64,000 bases of DNA, from contig NC_135375.1 of the NCBI RefSeq assembly GCF_049243985.1, forward strand, positions 27,032,490-27,096,489, given 5' to 3'. Under the pieces are notes generated by a model. The model searched no databases, was not told the origin of the DNA, and was given only the letters and a program-made list of their open reading frames with translations. The stretch comes from Paroedura picta (Eukaryota > Chordata > Lepidosauria > Squamata > Gekkonidae). This document shows, in pieces, positions 34,831-46,700 of the stretch (its first letter is position 1; each line of letters starts with the position of its first letter). The position numbers and the translations under genes are program-made.

Positions 34831-36159
34831 TGCCTATACTCAGATATGATACACTTTTACACCATTTTGTTGGGGATCCAAGCACAGAGTAATTGCAAAA
34901 TGTTCAATGAATGAAATCACATAACAATGAAGAGAAGAATGTAGATCTTCTCTGTAACAAATCAGTAAAGAATATGTTTAAAATGAAGAACCTGGTGGAT
35001 GGTTTTCATCTTTCATTTTTCCTGAACGAGGTAATAGAGCTAAGAATGGTTCACCGTAAGTACTTGCCACAACATTCAAATGACAAGGGGGTGGAATGGA
35101 ATGTTTAAAAGGCATTCCAGATGATGGCACTTTGGCTTCTCAGCTTAACACATGTGGTCATTGTTTCACTGTTATTTCAATCTATTTTTGACAACTGATG
35201 ACATAACCTGTTTTCCAACAGCACTAGAACTTTGACCCATGAAGTCTCCCCCAACTCCTCTCATAGCTGGGAGTACAGAGTTTTCTATCAAGAACACAAT
35301 CCCATCCATAATTTGTTTGGCAGGAGTGAAAACATTTCTGCAAACACTGCTAGGGATATGTTGGGCTATGGTACGTTTTAAGGAATACTCATTTATCACC
35401 CACATCCCTCTGCAAAGAAAATACTGTTGAAGCTCCAATTCTCCTCTTACACTGTTTGTACAATGTAAACTGAACTGTTTAGCTTTAGCTTCCTGATGTT
35501 GGATCTCAAATGCAAGTCTGCCATCAACTTTACCAGAGAAGTAATATATCTACCCATGAAACTCTGCAGATTAAAATTTTGGAGTGCAGTACTTAGAATT
35601 AGGAAGTTTTCAATCAAAAAACACCAGGAGTCCACTTGCCTCCTCCATTCCCCTCATAAAACCCCAAGTGCCACTAGTATATTCCCAGCTTTCATTTTTT
35701 TAAAAATCTAGCCTTTTAAATTTTAGCTGTAAGGGAAACTGCAGCCTGCACCTTTCCCCTTGTAACTCCACAGTTACAAAGGCTACATGTTTATTTTTTT
35801 AAATGAAAACTAATCAATCATGGCAATGGAACATTTATAACATTGCAATGCTATAGCAATCTAGCGATTCTTATTAAACCCCAGAAAAGCCCTCCAATAT
35901 GTGTATGCATTTGTGCAAAGAATGGTGGCCACTAGGGATGAGGCAAGGAAAATTTTGCTACTAATGGAGAGACCTGGAGGGGGAAAAAGTACAAACTTGT
36001 CTGTCCACATGGTGTTCAAAGATGCTAAGACATTTTCCTATACCAGGTTTAAGACGATCACAGGAAATGGAGAGGGGAACCACAGAAGCATGACAAATAA
36101 AGTGTACTTTAGGAAATAGTGCTGCTGTAAGAAAGCCAACGCTGAGCAAGTGAGTCCAG

Positions 36160-36470
36160 TATTATTTATTAAATGTGTATACTGCTCTCCCGGGAACAGC
36201 TCAGAAAATTCTGGGGTGCGGGCAGTCCCTGACCTTTCCCATGTTTAGAGCAGCACCTCTGAAAGGCCTTGCTCAAGGCTGGCCCTCTAGTGGAGCATCC
36301 TGGGAGAAGCGGCCCTGTAGATGGGTGGTCCCAGGACATGCAAGACTTTATAAACAATAGTAAACAGCACCTTGATTTGACCCTGGAAACTACAGGTGGG
36401 ATGACGGCAGAATACAAGGTTTCTGAGCTAACCACAAGAGGAAAAAGGATGCTGCACTGGATGGGTCTCT
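36160..36470 (-). repeat. L2-like LINE remnant
   Basis: 'tattaaatgtgtatactgct' and 'agcaccttgatttgaccctg' correspond to the reversed L2 consensus seen more clearly at 13600-14290. Confidence 0.55.
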
Positions 36471-36829
36471 GGTCTGATCCAAAAAAGTGTTTCTAAAGAA
36501 AATGGGACCGAGCAGGTTGTGGTAAGTGAAATCCTGTGACTAGATAGCCACAGGAATTTCTAGCCAAATACCTGTTTTCTATGTTTCTCCTCTTTTTCCT
36601 ACATTATGGGAGGAGGGAAGAGATTATTATAGGAAGGCTACAACTGTACCATTGTTCCGGACAATCTCTTTGAAAGCTAGCACCTCCAATAAGGGCACTT
36701 AATATATTCAACAGAACCATGCACCAAAACTCCTCAGTCATTCAAGGCTGTTATGGGATACAAAATTCCAGAGAAGGCTTTCGTTCCTTGCAGCGTTTCC
36801 TACAATGACGCTTGCTCTCCTGTTACAGC

Positions 36830-37345
36830 TGCTTCCGCCAGTCCAGCCAGGGATGCCACCCTCCAGGAGGCATTCCTTTGAATTACAGCTCATCTCGACT
36901 CCTGGAGAGAATGGGTGCGTTGGAGGGGGTAAACCTATGGCATTGTACTCCGCTGAGGCCCAGGCTCCCCTCAGGCCAGATCCTCAGGAGTTTCACAGCC
37001 TAGCAACCCTACCCCCCTTTAGCAGCCCTGGCCACAGCCTGTCCTGGCGTGGCACTTCGAAATGCTCCATCTGCGGCTAATAGCAGCCCTTGCGGCCGAA
37101 AAGGCTGGTTTCCCGCTGCCCTCTGGAAGGCGAGAGGACTGTAGGATTTGAGGGCACTGCGAGGGATGGGAACTGGGGATCCCATGGAATGAGCGCTCAT
37201 CTCCTGGCGACAAGAGAGCAGCTCCCCTGGAGGAAATGGATGCTTTGGAGGATGCCATTACACCCACTGAGGTGCCTCCCGGCTTCACCCCCAAAGTCTC
37301 CAGGTCTCTTCCAACCCAGGGTTGTCAACCCTAACCCCCTGGGGC
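36830..37345. repeat. Two copies of a 'gggttgccaac' type repeat
   Basis: 36830-37015 and 37105-37345 both contain the ordered phrases 'ccctccaggaggc' or similar, 'ttacagctcatctc', 'ctcctggagagaatgg' or 'ccctggaggaaatggatgc', 'ggcattgtactccgctgagg' or the like, and 'agcaaccctac' or 'gttgtcaaccctaac'. A third copy is at 37786-37945. Probably a DNA-transposon-derived family; termini not resolved. Confidence 0.65.
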
Positions 37346-37730
37346 TCTCAGGGCTCGGGCTGGAAGAGGCCGGGACACCATTTCCGCCTCCGTCCTCCCT
37401 CGAAATGGTGCCCCCGCAAGCCCCGCCGGAGACATTTGGTTCCGCAGCCTGCCCGGGACCTCACGCCGAGAGCGTGGCAGCGGCCTTCCCGTCCGGTCTG
37501 TCCGCGTGCTTTCGGGAAGCAGCCCACGGGGGAGACGTCTCCCTTGCGGCCTGGGGAGGAGAGGGGCCCTGGCAGGCAGCAGCCCGCCGAGGAGCGGCAC
37601 AGACAGCCCGGGCTGCCGGCGCGACCTTCGCCATGCTGACAGCCCTGCGGAGGCGCTGGGAGTCCTACAAGTACCGCTTCGTGCCCTGGATCGCGCTCAA
37701 CCTCGGCCACAAGCGCAGGTGAAGACCGGG
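37040..37730 (+). promoter_or_regulatory. SETD9: SETD9 CpG-rich promoter region
   Basis: GC- and CpG-rich block covering the start codon, with GC-box-like runs and no clear TATA box. This is typical of a broad housekeeping promoter. The transcription start was not located; part of the block is repeat-derived. Confidence 0.6.
37633..37718 (+). CDS. SETD9: SETD9 exon 1
   Basis: Starts ATG in context 'cgccATGc'. Encodes MLTALRRRWESYKYRFVPWI and ALNLGHKR, then two bases of the next Arg. Donor gtgaag. The open frame upstream reflects GC-rich composition. Confidence 0.93.
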
Positions 37731-40700
37731 GGGTGAGACTGGCGGCCGACCAGAGGAGGGGGAGGTGAATTCTCCGCTGCAATTAAGTTTGCCAGCCTCC
37801 AGGTGGGGCCGGGGGATCTCCCGGAATGACAGCCCATCTCCAGTCTCGAGAGATCGGTTTTTCTGGCGGAAATGGCTACTTTGGGGGGGGGGGCTGCATT
37901 GCATTGCACGCCCTGCTATTTCCCCGCCCAGAGCTGGCAGCCCTGTCTGGGATACTTGCGAACCCCCGCTTTGCAAAAGGCGAGTCTGTCTCGGTTTCCG
38001 CCGTTCTGTGAGCGAAAACGAGACTGCCGTTCTTCACGAGTAGGGTAATGTATCCTGCAAACAAATAAACCAGAAGCAAGAGACTTGTGGGGAGCATGTC
38101 GTTTCCCTCTTCCCCGCTCTTCCCTCCTTCCTTCCCTGAAAGCCCCAATAGCCTCTCTTCCTTTCCTGCTTCCTTCTCTCCTTTCTACCCACCAGCCAAC
38201 CCACCTTTAGCTGCCCTTTCCCTCCTTCCTGGTCCCTGGCAATCTCTCCCCAGAAGAATTCTAGCCAAGTTGCACAAGCCAGCTGAGCTTATTTGTATGG
38301 GGAGAGAACCACACTTCTCCCTGTCCCCCCCCCCCATGCTATTTCTTCTTCCCCCTTCTACTACAACTTGGGGACCCAAAGCAACTTACAACAGTCTCCT
38401 CTCCTCCATTTTATCCTGGCAACTGCCCTGTGAGGTATGGTAGGCTGATAACGCGTGACTGGCCTGAAGTCACCCAGTGACCTCCCACAACGACATGAGT
38501 TTTGAACCTGGGTCTCCCAGATGCTAGTCTAAAAATTTAACCACTACACCATATTGGTGCTTGTGGGGTAGTTGCTGTTGAGCAGTAGCAAGCAGCTGGA
38601 CCTGGCTGACTCATGTAAGCAAATAGTGGCTGGCCCTGGCCCCAGTGAGTCTTCTCTCAAGGGCCTGGAAAGGGCCCTGATCCTTCCCCTTGCCTTGTCT
38701 TGACAAACCAAGTCTCAGAGGCTGGCAAAATTGTTCTGGTCTTCTAGCAATGCCCACCGAGGGCCTTTTTTTCTTAAAGCTGCAGATGCTCCTTTTGTCA
38801 TATGGGTTTTTTTAACTGCTCTGTGGATTTTTATTTTGGGTTGTTTTTAGGTTTCAGATTTTTCTGCATTTCTCAGGTTTGTAGAATGATCTGTCTTGTC
38901 AGTCCACGACCCCAATCTGTTAGTATGCACAGACATATTGAATTAGAGAAATATACATTGGTATAGTTTGCATTCCTGTTCCCTGTATACAAGCACTTTC
39001 TTGAACCACTTTATTCTAATATATAATATAGTCCTATTATATGTATAAAATGCCATCCTAAACAATTTGGTTTTACCCAGTTTATGGAATGACAAGAGTG
39101 TGGAAGCCTTCTTGGTCTCCTCAGGCAGGCCATTCCACAAGGTAGAGGCTATAACAAGAGAAGTTATCTTGCTCCTTTGCAGGGTGGCACCATAGATGAC
39201 CCTGTTCAGATGATCCAGGCTGTCATGGTGGGGGCATAGCAGGAGAGTCCTGTAGATACAAGGGTCCAAAGCTGTATGTGACAGCTAGTATCAAGAATGG
39301 AACCTGGTACTACAGAAGTCTGGCTAGAGAAAATGTTGAGTTCTACAGATTTAGCCAGACTAACGGCACTATTAAAGGATGCAAAATTGGAGAAATATTA
39401 TGAACAATGGTCACCTTTCTGGAGCTACATGAAGAAAATCTTTCTGCAAAATTTTATAAAACATAAAGAAAGCAAATCAACAGACAATTCTAATTAGTTT
39501 TTGGCACAGGAAGTGGATTTATTTGTCCAGGAGGGTGAGTTAGGTGGGAAGTCAAATTTTGGGTTGTGAAGTGATGTTTGTGTTGTTTTTGGTTCAATTG
39601 TGGTGGTGTTATTTGTAGTTGAACAAGCAGAATAAAATGTTAACAAAAATAAGAAAAAGAATGGAACCTGGTAGCTGATGGGCAGCCACTGGAGTGACAC
39701 TATGAAACTGGTATACTATGCAAGCTCAGATTCAAACAGAAAGGACAGCTAGAACTGACAATCCTGTGCATATTGGTGACAATATATTTCAGATCTCTGG
39801 GTGACCTTTCCCAATGGGTTTGTGTAGTTGTAATGTCTAGTAGACAACTTGGAGCCTTTTAGAACCCCATAAGCCAGTGGTCAAGAGGCAGAACAGAAGT
39901 TCCACAGCTCCACCTTCTGGAACCTCGTGTCCAAGAAGGGCTTTTTTCTAAGAACCACATCACCAAGGCCTGTTCCTGTGAGGCCGTCTAATGTTATCTG
40001 TCTGCCAGTTTTTGTGCTAAACAGGGCAAAAGCCAGATTCAACAAGATCTTGGTAGTCTCATCCAGAGATCCGTGGAATTGAGGAGTTATACATTTCTAT
40101 TATATATTCTGGCTCTGTTGGATAAGAATATATACAGTGGCAGCAAACCCTAAATACCGGTGCTAGGAGACAACATCAGGGGAAATCTTGGCCTTTATGT
40201 CATGTTCATTGACCCTGTAGGACAACAGATTGACTCCTGTGTGAAAGAATATGTTGTACTAGGTGGACCACTGATTTGATCCAGCAGGGCTCTTCTTACA
40301 TTCACCACTTTCTTCAAGAAAATCAGAGTCCGGTAGCACCTTTAAGGCCAACAAAGATTTATTCAGGGCATGAGCTTTCGAATGCAAGTACTCTTCCTCA
40401 GACTATGAACGCCTTACATGACTTTTTTCAAGGTCTTTCTCAAAACCAGCAGATTAGATCAATCCAACTGATCTGTTTTTCTTCTCCCCAAAGTATTCTA
40501 AGAGGTGCAGGGATCGTGTTGTGGCTCCTGGCACTTCAAACGCATATTAGTAATTTGGGGGTAAAAATTCCAATATGATGGAGAGTAATCTAATGGAGAG
40601 TGGCCAGTATTTTTACTGGCCCCAGGCATCTTGTACAGCAATCATGATGTCCAAACCACAAAATGATTCAGCACCTTATTTCTGTAGATCAGGCTACTGT

Positions 40701-43700
40701 CAAGGGACAGGAGTAGGCCTGGTCAGTTTATTCTAATGAGTTGATGAGGGTTCCTCACCTAGTTCTATTTTGTAATTCATTTAATTTAAAAAAATTGTAT
40801 GGCATCTTTCCAGGCTAGCTTGTAGTGGCTCTCAAAAAAACAGACCATTCTAATAAAAACATATCAATAAAACCATATAAGTCAATAAAAACTGTAATAA
40901 ACATAACGCAGAACATAAAAATAACAGAGCTCTCTAAAATGACAAAGCAGCCCTCAAGTTAAGACTGTGAAAGGGCTTTAAAAATTTCAAAGAATCAAAT
41001 TGTTTCCACATAATCTGCAACAAATTGATTCCGGAAGGAGTGTGGGGCTGGGTGCGGAAGATGGGTTGCGGAAGCAGTGGAAGCTGAGTAGGGCCGGTGC
41101 TGAGCCCCGCTTGCTGTGCTGCCGCCTCTTCCGCTGCCCATCTTCTGCACCCAGCCCCGCTCTCCCGACTGCTAGGCTGGCCATGCAACAAGGGCGGCAG
41201 GCAACCGTGCCTGCACGCTGGGCCTGGCCTGGCCAGCCACTGCAACAGCTACTAGCAACTCTCTGGGGTGGAACAAATGGACATCACATCTATCATCATT
41301 TCCACTACAGGAAATGATGTGGTACAGGGGGTGTGCCTGTAGATGTCTTTCCACATCAAAAAGTTGACACATCTTAAGTGAAACACTGGGTAAAGGTAAG
41401 TGTTTTGGCCTGTCAAAGGAAAGGAAAGTTGGTGGCAGGCAAACCTCAAGAAAAGGGCATTCTGAAAACAGAAGCCCTGTTTATGGTCTCTGTCCACTTT
41501 TCTCCTGCAGTTGGGGGCTCAGAGAAGAGGGCTTGAGATGTGGAGTAGACCAGGGGTAGTCAACCTGTGGTCCTGCATATGTTCATGGACTACAATTCCC
41601 ATGAGCCCCTGCCAGCAAACGCTGGCAGGGGCTCATGGGAATTGTAGTCCATGAACATCTGCAGGACCACAGGTTGACTATCCCTGGAGTAGACTATATG
41701 GAAAGAGTCAGTCTTTCATATTGCAAGAATTGGGGCAGTGCATGCTAACGTGTAACTCCCAGGAAGAGGCACTTAACCAAATCCCAATCAAGTTTTAGCA
41801 ACAAAAAAAAAATCAGCACAAAGAAAGTTTCAGTCATGGCCATATAGTTCAAACAATGGTTCTGTCCTCCTAGCTTATTTTAGTGACGTGTCATAATATG
41901 AAGTGCTGGCATCAGTTTCTAGCAACTGGATTGCTTGTTACTTAGAATAATAGAATCATAAAGTTGGAAGGGTCATCTAGTCCAACCCCCTCCACAATGC
42001 AGGAACTTACAACTACCTGTCCACTCACGGTGGCCCCAGTTTCATGCCCAAATGATCCCTCCACCAAACCTTGACAAACCTTAATTTGGCAGGAAGCTGT
42101 TTTTCCCACTGAGGCAACATTTTCCAGTTTGAGCTATAATGTTATTTACCAACCATTCTTTCTGTATGGATTTGGGCTGTACCCCCCACCCCCCTGGTGC
42201 CCTCAAGCCCCCCATAAATATTATGGATGATGACACTCCCCTTTAAAAAGAGCATGAAATAATTTCTCAAGGGAAGTGAACCATTAGAACTAGAAATGAA
42301 GTATTTGCAAATGCATTGCATAGGGGGCAATTTCTTACACTGGCTGCCGTGTGGATTAGGAAGCCTAATTGGTCTTTTTCCGTCTCTAATTTCTGTAATA
42401 ACAAACAGATGCCCTGGAGTGAATACCAGTTTAAATTGATTCCTGGCTCTCTGGTGGAACTAATAAATATCTCAAGCCGAATACTTGTGGTTTAACGATC
42501 TCAGCACAGTTCTCCTAATGAATCACAGCCTTATCTTTGCTCAGAGATCATTTATTCTCTGTTAGTATGTTTACGCTTGCTGTCTTAATGTAGGGAAGGA
42601 AAATCCTATTGATCCCTACGCATTACCATAATCAGTTCAGAAGCTGTATTTTTAGATAGTTTTTAATTCTTCCTTTGTACATCTTCTTAGAAGAGATGTG
42701 AGATATAACCTGTGAATTCTAATCTATCTTTTCGCCGGGTCTTCTGCTGTAAAGGAAACAAACTGTGCACCCCATAGAGCAGGGGTAGTCAACCTGTGGT
42801 CCTCCAGATGTCCATGGACTACAATTCCCATGAGCCCCTGCCAGCGTTTGCTGGCAGGGGCTCATGGGAATTGTAGTCCATGGACATCTGGAGGACCACC
42901 GGTTGACTACCCCTGCCATAGAGCAGTCTTTCTCAACTGTTTTTTTTACCATTGAGAAATCCCTGAGCCATTCTCCTGGCTTCAAGGAACTCTAGAAGTG
43001 GTGTGATCATGCAGAATATGGTTAGGAAGCTTAGCTGTATACATGCCCACCTGGGGCCCAACCTCTTCCCACCCCTCCAGGCCCACCATTGGCTGTTGGG
43101 GGGGAGCAGTTCATATCACCCAATAAATGCTTAACATAAAAAATTAATTTACTCTAACCCATTTGGGAAACCCTTTCAGAACCATCAAGAAACCCCAGAG
43201 TATTAGGAAACCCTGCTTGAGAAAGTCTGCCATAGAGGTTGAGCATTGGCTTTTCTGCTCTGCCAATCTTGGTCATTGAGGACCAGTGTGGCTACTGTAT
43301 GAGGGGCAACTGGCATTAGGCACTAAGTGAAAATCTTTCTGTACATCCTCTTTATTGGGTGATCAGCTAATGCTTTTGGATCGTGTTGTTTTGAATTCCC
43401 TGTCTTTCTTTCACTATGTGTGTGTGTGTAAAGTGCTATCAAGTCACAGTGACCCCAGCAAGAGGCTTTCAAGGCAAATGAGAAGCAGAGGTGGTTGGCC
43501 ATTGCCTCTCTCTGCTAAGTCTTCCTTGGTGGCTTCTCTTCCCAGTACTGACCCTGCTTAGCTTCTAAGATCTGATGAGGTTGGGCTATTCCATGCCGCC
43601 TTCCCTCCCATTTTTGTATCATAGAGCAGGTTTATCTGGAGTATTGTTTGTGTCTTTTAGAAAAATTACTGTGGCTGCTTCTGTTCCTTGATTTCTCTGG

Positions 43701-46700
43701 CTCTGTTATTGATAATTTGCTGGTTTTTATCTTCTTAATGAAACGAACACAAAAAAATCAAGCAAATTGTGTTTATCGTAGTCCCCTGTCAAATTATTTC
43801 ACATCCTGTACTTATAGAACCCCTGTCCCCTTCTCCATTGCAGGACTCTGCGTTTTGTACCAGAAGAATCTAAGGACAAAACCATTTCCGATGAAGATGT
43901 CCTTCAGATGCTCTTGAAAACATTTAAATCTTTATTCGTAAGTGACTTGACCAGGCAAATGCCTCTTCTAAGTTTTCTCCCGGAAATTCAGTCTAAATAT
44001 CTGGAAGTACCGATTTCCCAGCCTGAGACATCCACAGCAATTGGTGACAATCAGCGGAGCCGAATTCCCTTTCGTGCAGAAGATGTTCTTTTTAACACGT
44101 TAGGATTCAGCATTGCTCGAAGACGCAGTTCACTCGTTTCTGCTGGAACAGGAGTCTTTGTGACCAGAGGGGTTGTTCCCCACAGGACAGTTGTAGCAAT
44201 GTACCCTGGTACTGACATAATTTATTTCCAAATGTGAACAACTTGGAGACTTGATTTCTATTCTGCCAGGTTGTCCTGAAATAAGTGATGTTCGCTCTGT
44301 TGTGAGGGGCTCTGGAAGCCGAGGAGAAACTCTTGAAGAGGGACAACTGGTACCCCTTAGCCTGAAAGCTTTGAAGCTGCTGGGCTTTGGGTCAAATTCT
44401 ATGAGGCACGGTTCATGTATCGCCCACTGTCTTTCGAAGGTAAATTGCAGCCACGTGCTGCCCCTGTTGCCATTCAGGGCAGGTTTAATCCTTCAACCCT
44501 TGCACAGCTTTGCGTATCAAAACTACCCTTTCCAAGCTGCTCTTAAGCCTGGAAGGGGGGGGAAAGGTAGCTCTTCCATCTTTTGTGTGCCTTTCTTTTC
44601 CCTAGCAAAGAGAGGGAATTGGATGCAAGGGTGGGAATATTAAACATTTTCTCCCTTCTCCTTGTAGTCCTGAGCTGATTTGAGTTGGGGCTGTGATGAA
44701 ATCTCCTTTAGTTTAAAAAAAGAAAAGAAAAAACAAAGAAAAGGAAAGGTCCTACCACTGACCTCTCATTGTCGTGTCTGGTTTGACCCTCTGTTTTCCA
44801 TTGTCCTTTTGATCAGGGGTAGTCAGCCTGGGGTCCTCCAGATGTTCATGGACTACAATTCCCATGAGCCCCTGCCAGCGTTTGCTGGCAGGGGCTCGTG
44901 GGAATTGTAGTCCGTGAACCTCTGGAGGACCACAGGTTGGCCAGCCCTGCTTTTGATGAAAGCTCTATGCCCTTTATGATTGCAGGAAGAAGTTCAACAG
45001 GGAACACTTTCTTATAACTGGACTCCACCAGCCACCTCCCTCTCCCTCTGGATAAAGCTACACTCTCATAAAGCCCATTGCCAGCCGAGTCTTACAAGAA
45101 GAAAACATGATAATTCTAATATTAACATTTGTGTGCCAGAAGCAGCATGGCATAGTTAAGTAGGTCGATCGTCAAGACTTGCACTAAACGTGGTCCATCC
45201 AGCTTCAAATTGCTACTTAGTCACTAGGTGACTTCAGACCAGTGGCTGTCTCCCAGCATAACCTACCTCACATACTTATAAGGATAAATGAAATAAACCC
45301 CACATGCTCTGAAGAAGAAGAAGAGTTGGTTCTTCTATGCCACTTTTCTCTACCCGAAGGAGGCTCAAAGCAGCTTACAGTCGCCTTCCCTTTCCTCCCC
45401 CCACAACAGACGCCCTGTGAGGTGGGTGAGGCTGAGAGAGCCCTGATATTACTGCTCGGTCAGAGCAGTTTTATCAGCACCGTGGCGAGCCCAAGTTCAC
45501 CCAACTGGTTGCACGTGGGGGACCAGGGAATCAAACCTGGCTCGGCAGATTAGAAGTCCGTACTCCAGACCACTACACCAAGCTGGCTCTGCAAACAACA
45601 TGGTACTGGAAAGATTAGTTTAAGGTTCCCACATAGTGGCAAGAAAAGAAATGGGTTTGACCTTAGATGGTTTGTTGCTTTGTTAAGTTGACTCTGGCTC
45701 TAACTAACATACATGGCCATGCTTTGCCAAATATTTCCTGTAGAGTAATCCTGGCTTACCCCTCATGACAAACACATTTACTATTTGTTTAAAATATGGT
45801 GACTTCTGGGGCCCAAGCCTCAATCCTCTGGCCTGATACAGTTTCCCCAATCTCATCTATACAGTCTCTTAAATCAGGGGTAGTCAACCTGTGGTCCTCC
45901 AGATGTCCATGGACTACAATTCCCATGAGCCCCTGCCAGCAAATGCTGGCAGGGGCTCATGGGAATTGTAGTCCATGGACATCTGGAGGACCACAGGTTG
46001 ACTACCCCTGTCCTAAATCATGAAAGGAGATGTTCTGTTTTATTTCTAAACCAACTATGGCAGTGGGATTGCAGCCCAGAATGCTTCCTCCTTTATGAAC
46101 TGAGCATCCCTTCTAAGCTTTTGCATGTACAACTTTTTGGCTGTTAAAATATTTTTTTTTTAATTCAGCCTTATTAAAATAATTGGTGTTGTCCTTTCTG
46201 CTGATTTTAAGAAAAAATCATTCAGAAATGTCTTACTGCTTAAATCTAAGGGTTTTTTCTTTCTTGAACAGGGACGGTGTATGAAAACTACGAGCCCATC
46301 TTTTTCCAATCTATTGGCAATCCATTTATATTTAGGTGCATAGATGGGGTGCTAATTGATGGCAATGACAAAGGCATATCAAAAGCTGTATACCGGTAGG
46401 TAACTGACAGAAAATGCCAATGTAAAATATTTGTTAGAATCATAGAGATGGAAGGGACCTCTAGGGTCATCTAGTCCAACCCCCTGCAGGACACTCACAA
46501 CTACCTGCCTACCCACAGTGAACCCAACTTCATGCCCTCCCCCCTCCTTCTCCAGAATCCAGCCTGGCCTGGAGGGAATTCACCTACCATCCCACAGTGG
46601 CAATCAGCAATTCCCTGAGTTTGCAAGGAAGGGCCACAAGAGACAAAACACTGGCACATCCCTTCCTGCCCACCCACTCACAATCTGCCTAAGTTAATAA

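Larger units (their letters stand above)
32441..37632. other. Intergenic region MAP3K1-SETD9
   Basis: No host exon recognised. From the left: unique AT-rich sequence to 33160; a reverse-transcriptase fragment (33165-33400, minus); a CR1 3' end with a palindromic MITE (33430-33740); a 5S-derived SINE piece (33885-34020); a CR1 tail (34150-34830, minus); an unexplained stretch with two consecutive open frames on the minus strand (35172-35640); an L2 tail (36160-36470); and two copies of a 'gggttg(c/t)caa' repeat leading into the SETD9 promoter region. Confidence 0.75.
37719..43843 (+). other. SETD9 intron 1
   Basis: Contains a 'ttgccagcctccaggtgg' repeat copy (37786-37945), an old SINE (38366-38558), an L2 split by an L1 insertion (38940-39900), a CR1 3' end (40150-40310), an amniote-type dispersed repeat (40312-40432), a palindromic MITE (41551-41686), a CR1 tail (41945-42085), the adjacent pair MITE + hAT (42780-43229) and a 5S-derived SINE (43437-43609). 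42350-42700 is unique AT-rich sequence without repeats. Confidence 0.85.
44209..46271 (+). other. SETD9 intron 2
   Basis: Contains a candidate spliceable ORF (44270-44439), two palindromic MITEs (44814, 45875) and one full-length SINE (45311). The rest is unique-looking. Confidence 0.8.

Noticed and set aside
35901-36119. Short frame with a PGGGKS motif resembling a nucleotide-binding P-loop
   Set aside because: A single short motif in a 72-codon frame without flanking domain sequence; likely chance.
37090-37632. Long open frame upstream of and in frame with SETD9 exon 1
   Set aside because: GC-rich composition removes stops; it crosses repeat copies and has no resemblance to SETD9, whose conserved N-terminus begins just after 37633.
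43520-43600. 5S rRNA gene
   Set aside because: Only part of the 5S sequence is present, diverged and joined to SINE sequence.
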